In this document: piece by piece, positions 14,491-15,415 of the stretch
Numbering within the stretch: position 1 is the stretch's first letter
Layout: the number at the start of each line of letters is the position of its first letter
NCBI GenBank assembly: GCA_002887195.1
Contig: PJAB01001318.1
Coordinates: 1-15,415 of the forward strand
Length of the DNA: 15,415 bases
DNA from: Chrysochromulina parva
Lineage: Eukaryota > Haptophyta > Prymnesiales > Chrysochromulinaceae
Direction of reading: 5' to 3'
Position numbers and translations under genes: made by a program
Notes under the pieces: generated by a model
What the model saw: the letters and a program-made list of their open reading frames with translations, nothing else
Told to the model about the DNA's origin: nothing
Database searches by the model: none

Positions 14491-14517
14491 GTTTGTTCCT
14501 AGTTTGTTCCAAGTTTG
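14491..14517 (+). repeat. Tandem repeat, 11-bp unit x2.5
   Basis: GTTTGTTCCTA, GTTTGTTCCAA, then a partial GTTTGT. Non-coding, with the same 11-bp period as other repeats in this window. Confidence 0.85.
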
Positions 14518-14532
14518 TGATGAACCGTGATT

Positions 14533-14588
14533 GACGAAATCCAGTCGGAGGGTCCGAAAGGAATCGAGTCGAGACGAAACCCAGTCGG
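14533..14588 (+). repeat. 16-bp direct repeat, copies 40 bp apart
   Basis: GACGAAATCCAGTCGG (14533-14548) and GACGAAACCCAGTCGG (14573-14588) differ at one base. The spacer GAGGGTCCGAAAGG... also carries a degenerate CGAAAGG. Both copies contain GACGAAA, which recurs in the inverted repeat at 14849-14859. Confidence 0.85.
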
Positions 14589-14755
14589 TTCCCTCTTAGA
14601 GACTTCCACACCGATTCCAATGGTGCGGATCACAATTGGCGGATCAGCGGTCCTCTCCGCCCTTCTTTCCGTGGCCCTCACCCTTCGCCGCACCTGTGTC
14701 AGTCAGAAGCCTGTGTAGTCGGTACCCATGCTCAGTGTACCGAGGGTCCGGGCAC

Positions 14756-14777
14756 GGGGACTATTAGGGGACTATAG
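14756..14777 (+). repeat. Tandem duplication, 11-bp unit x2
   Basis: GGGGACTATTA followed by GGGGACTATAG; nine of eleven bases match. Non-coding. Confidence 0.85.
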
Positions 14778-14838
14778 GTCCTGCCTATGACACTGCCCCG
14801 CTGCCCGGGGTCGCATGCGGTTGGGCCCCGCCACGCGC

Positions 14839-14874
14839 TTCGTCAACGGTTGACGAAACCGGTGTTTCGTCAAC
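14839..14874. repeat. Triple inverted-repeat element (TTCGTCAAC / GTTGACGAA)
   Basis: TTCGTCAAC (14839-14847), GTTGACGAAAC (14849-14859) and GTTTCGTCAAC (14864-14874). The second and third are perfect 11-bp inverted copies with a CGGT loop; the first and second are perfect 9-bp inverted copies with a 1-base gap. Two mutually exclusive hairpins are possible, or a cluster of three sites for one DNA-binding protein. Confidence 0.85.
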
Positions 14875-15199
14875 GGCCAGACGGGGCGCGCGGCCGGGCA
14901 GGTTACGCCACGCGCCTAACGGCAACGGCTAACCGCCCACCGCCACCAGGAGGTCTTAATCAAGATAAAAGAACAACAACTCTGACATCAATCATCATAA
15001 CTGCGGCGCCTCTGGCAAATTCGCGACCTTGATTCGCGAAACTCTGGCCAACCCCAATCCAGCGGCAAAAGCGGCGGGTTGAGCGGGGTGTTGAGCTGAT
15101 GGTCGGTCACATCGAGTGTCCCTGTCGAGTGTGGTGTGGTTTTGAGGTCTTGGGCATTGTCTATGTGTGACGGCAGAGATATGATGACGGTTGACAAAA

Positions 15200-15232
15200 C
15201 CCCACCCCCCACCCCTCCCCCCACCCCCCACC
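15200..15232 (-). repeat. C-rich/G-rich tract, potential G-quadruplex on the minus strand
   Basis: Plus strand has C runs of 4, 6, 4, 6 and 6 separated by single A or T bases. The minus strand therefore has five G runs of at least four with 1-base spacers, a canonical quadruplex-forming pattern. Non-coding. Confidence 0.85.
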
Positions 15233-15415
15233 TGATTGCCTGTCACAATCCCGCCCGGTAGTATAGGGCAGCGAGCACCAGAGATCTACACACTTTGTGC
15301 TGGGAGAGACCGACCTCACTAGCGAAATTGAGTAGCCCGAGCGAGCGAGTACTCAGTACTTGTGTTGACCGAGGGGAGCGGAGCCGTCCGTCGAGACGGT
15401 GGTGGAGTGAGCGTG

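Larger units (their letters stand above)
13682..15415. other. 1.7-kb region without a recognisable gene
   Basis: No open frame here gives a protein I recognise. The longest, 130 residues from about 13979 on the plus strand, has irregular composition and no domain. The region runs from a GC-rich CCGGTC/GGTCGG block (about 13770-13880), through a mixed stretch with several 11-bp tandem duplications, an inverted repeat at 14839-14874 and a C-rich tract at 15200-15232, to the right edge. It may be the upstream region of a gene beyond the window. No tRNA, snRNA or rRNA was recognised. Confidence 0.55.

Overview
The window looks like nuclear DNA from a GC-rich, gene-dense unicellular eukaryote, most likely a flagellated photosynthetic alga; a haptophyte or a related chromist would fit. 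The reasons are: eukaryote-only families (RABL2, a NAR1/IOP1 cytosolic iron-sulfur assembly factor, PH and IQ domains, a heparanase-type GH79 enzyme); Ala/Pro/Gly-rich low-complexity inserts; poly-proline stalks of the kind algae use in surface proteins; and a GT-AG intron. RABL2 implies a cilium or flagellum. The last gene resembles, from memory only, conserved plastid membrane proteins of chromist algae. The lineage call is inference; no rRNA or organelle marker is present.

Layout: (1) bases 2-691, plus strand, the 3' part of a 2-oxoglutarate/Fe(II) oxygenase whose 5' end lies outside the window. (2) 3440-1031, minus strand, a membrane-anchored GH79 (heparanase-like) glycosidase in two exons separated by a 109-bp intron. 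(3) 5049-3922, minus, a coiled-coil/IQ/PH-domain protein. (4) 6413-5712, minus, the small GTPase RABL2. (5) 6631-8412, plus, an MFS-type transporter divergent from RABL2 across 217 bp. (6) 10544-8943, minus, a GH16 glycosidase with a proline-rich stalk and C-terminal membrane anchor. (7) 12554-10776, minus, NAR1. (8) 12776-13681, plus, a three-helix membrane protein divergent from NAR1 across about 221 bp. (9) 13682-15415 has no recognisable gene but holds several short direct and inverted repeats.

The genes do not form one pathway. They look like an ordinary eukaryotic neighbourhood: two cell-surface or secretory-pathway glycosidases, a flagellar GTPase, a transporter, an iron-sulfur assembly factor and two uncharacterised proteins. 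I found no mobile element, CRISPR array, RNA gene or prokaryote-like operon.

The most interesting structure is the GH79 intron. Of its 109 bp, 77 are seven head-to-tail copies of an 11-bp unit, and the first bases of the downstream exon are duplicated at the donor end. This is what a recently gained intron born from a tandem duplication would look like. Three other 11-bp-period tandem duplications occur in non-coding DNA. The coding regions carry several perfect or near-perfect tandem duplications whose period is always a multiple of three (12, 15 or 18 bp).
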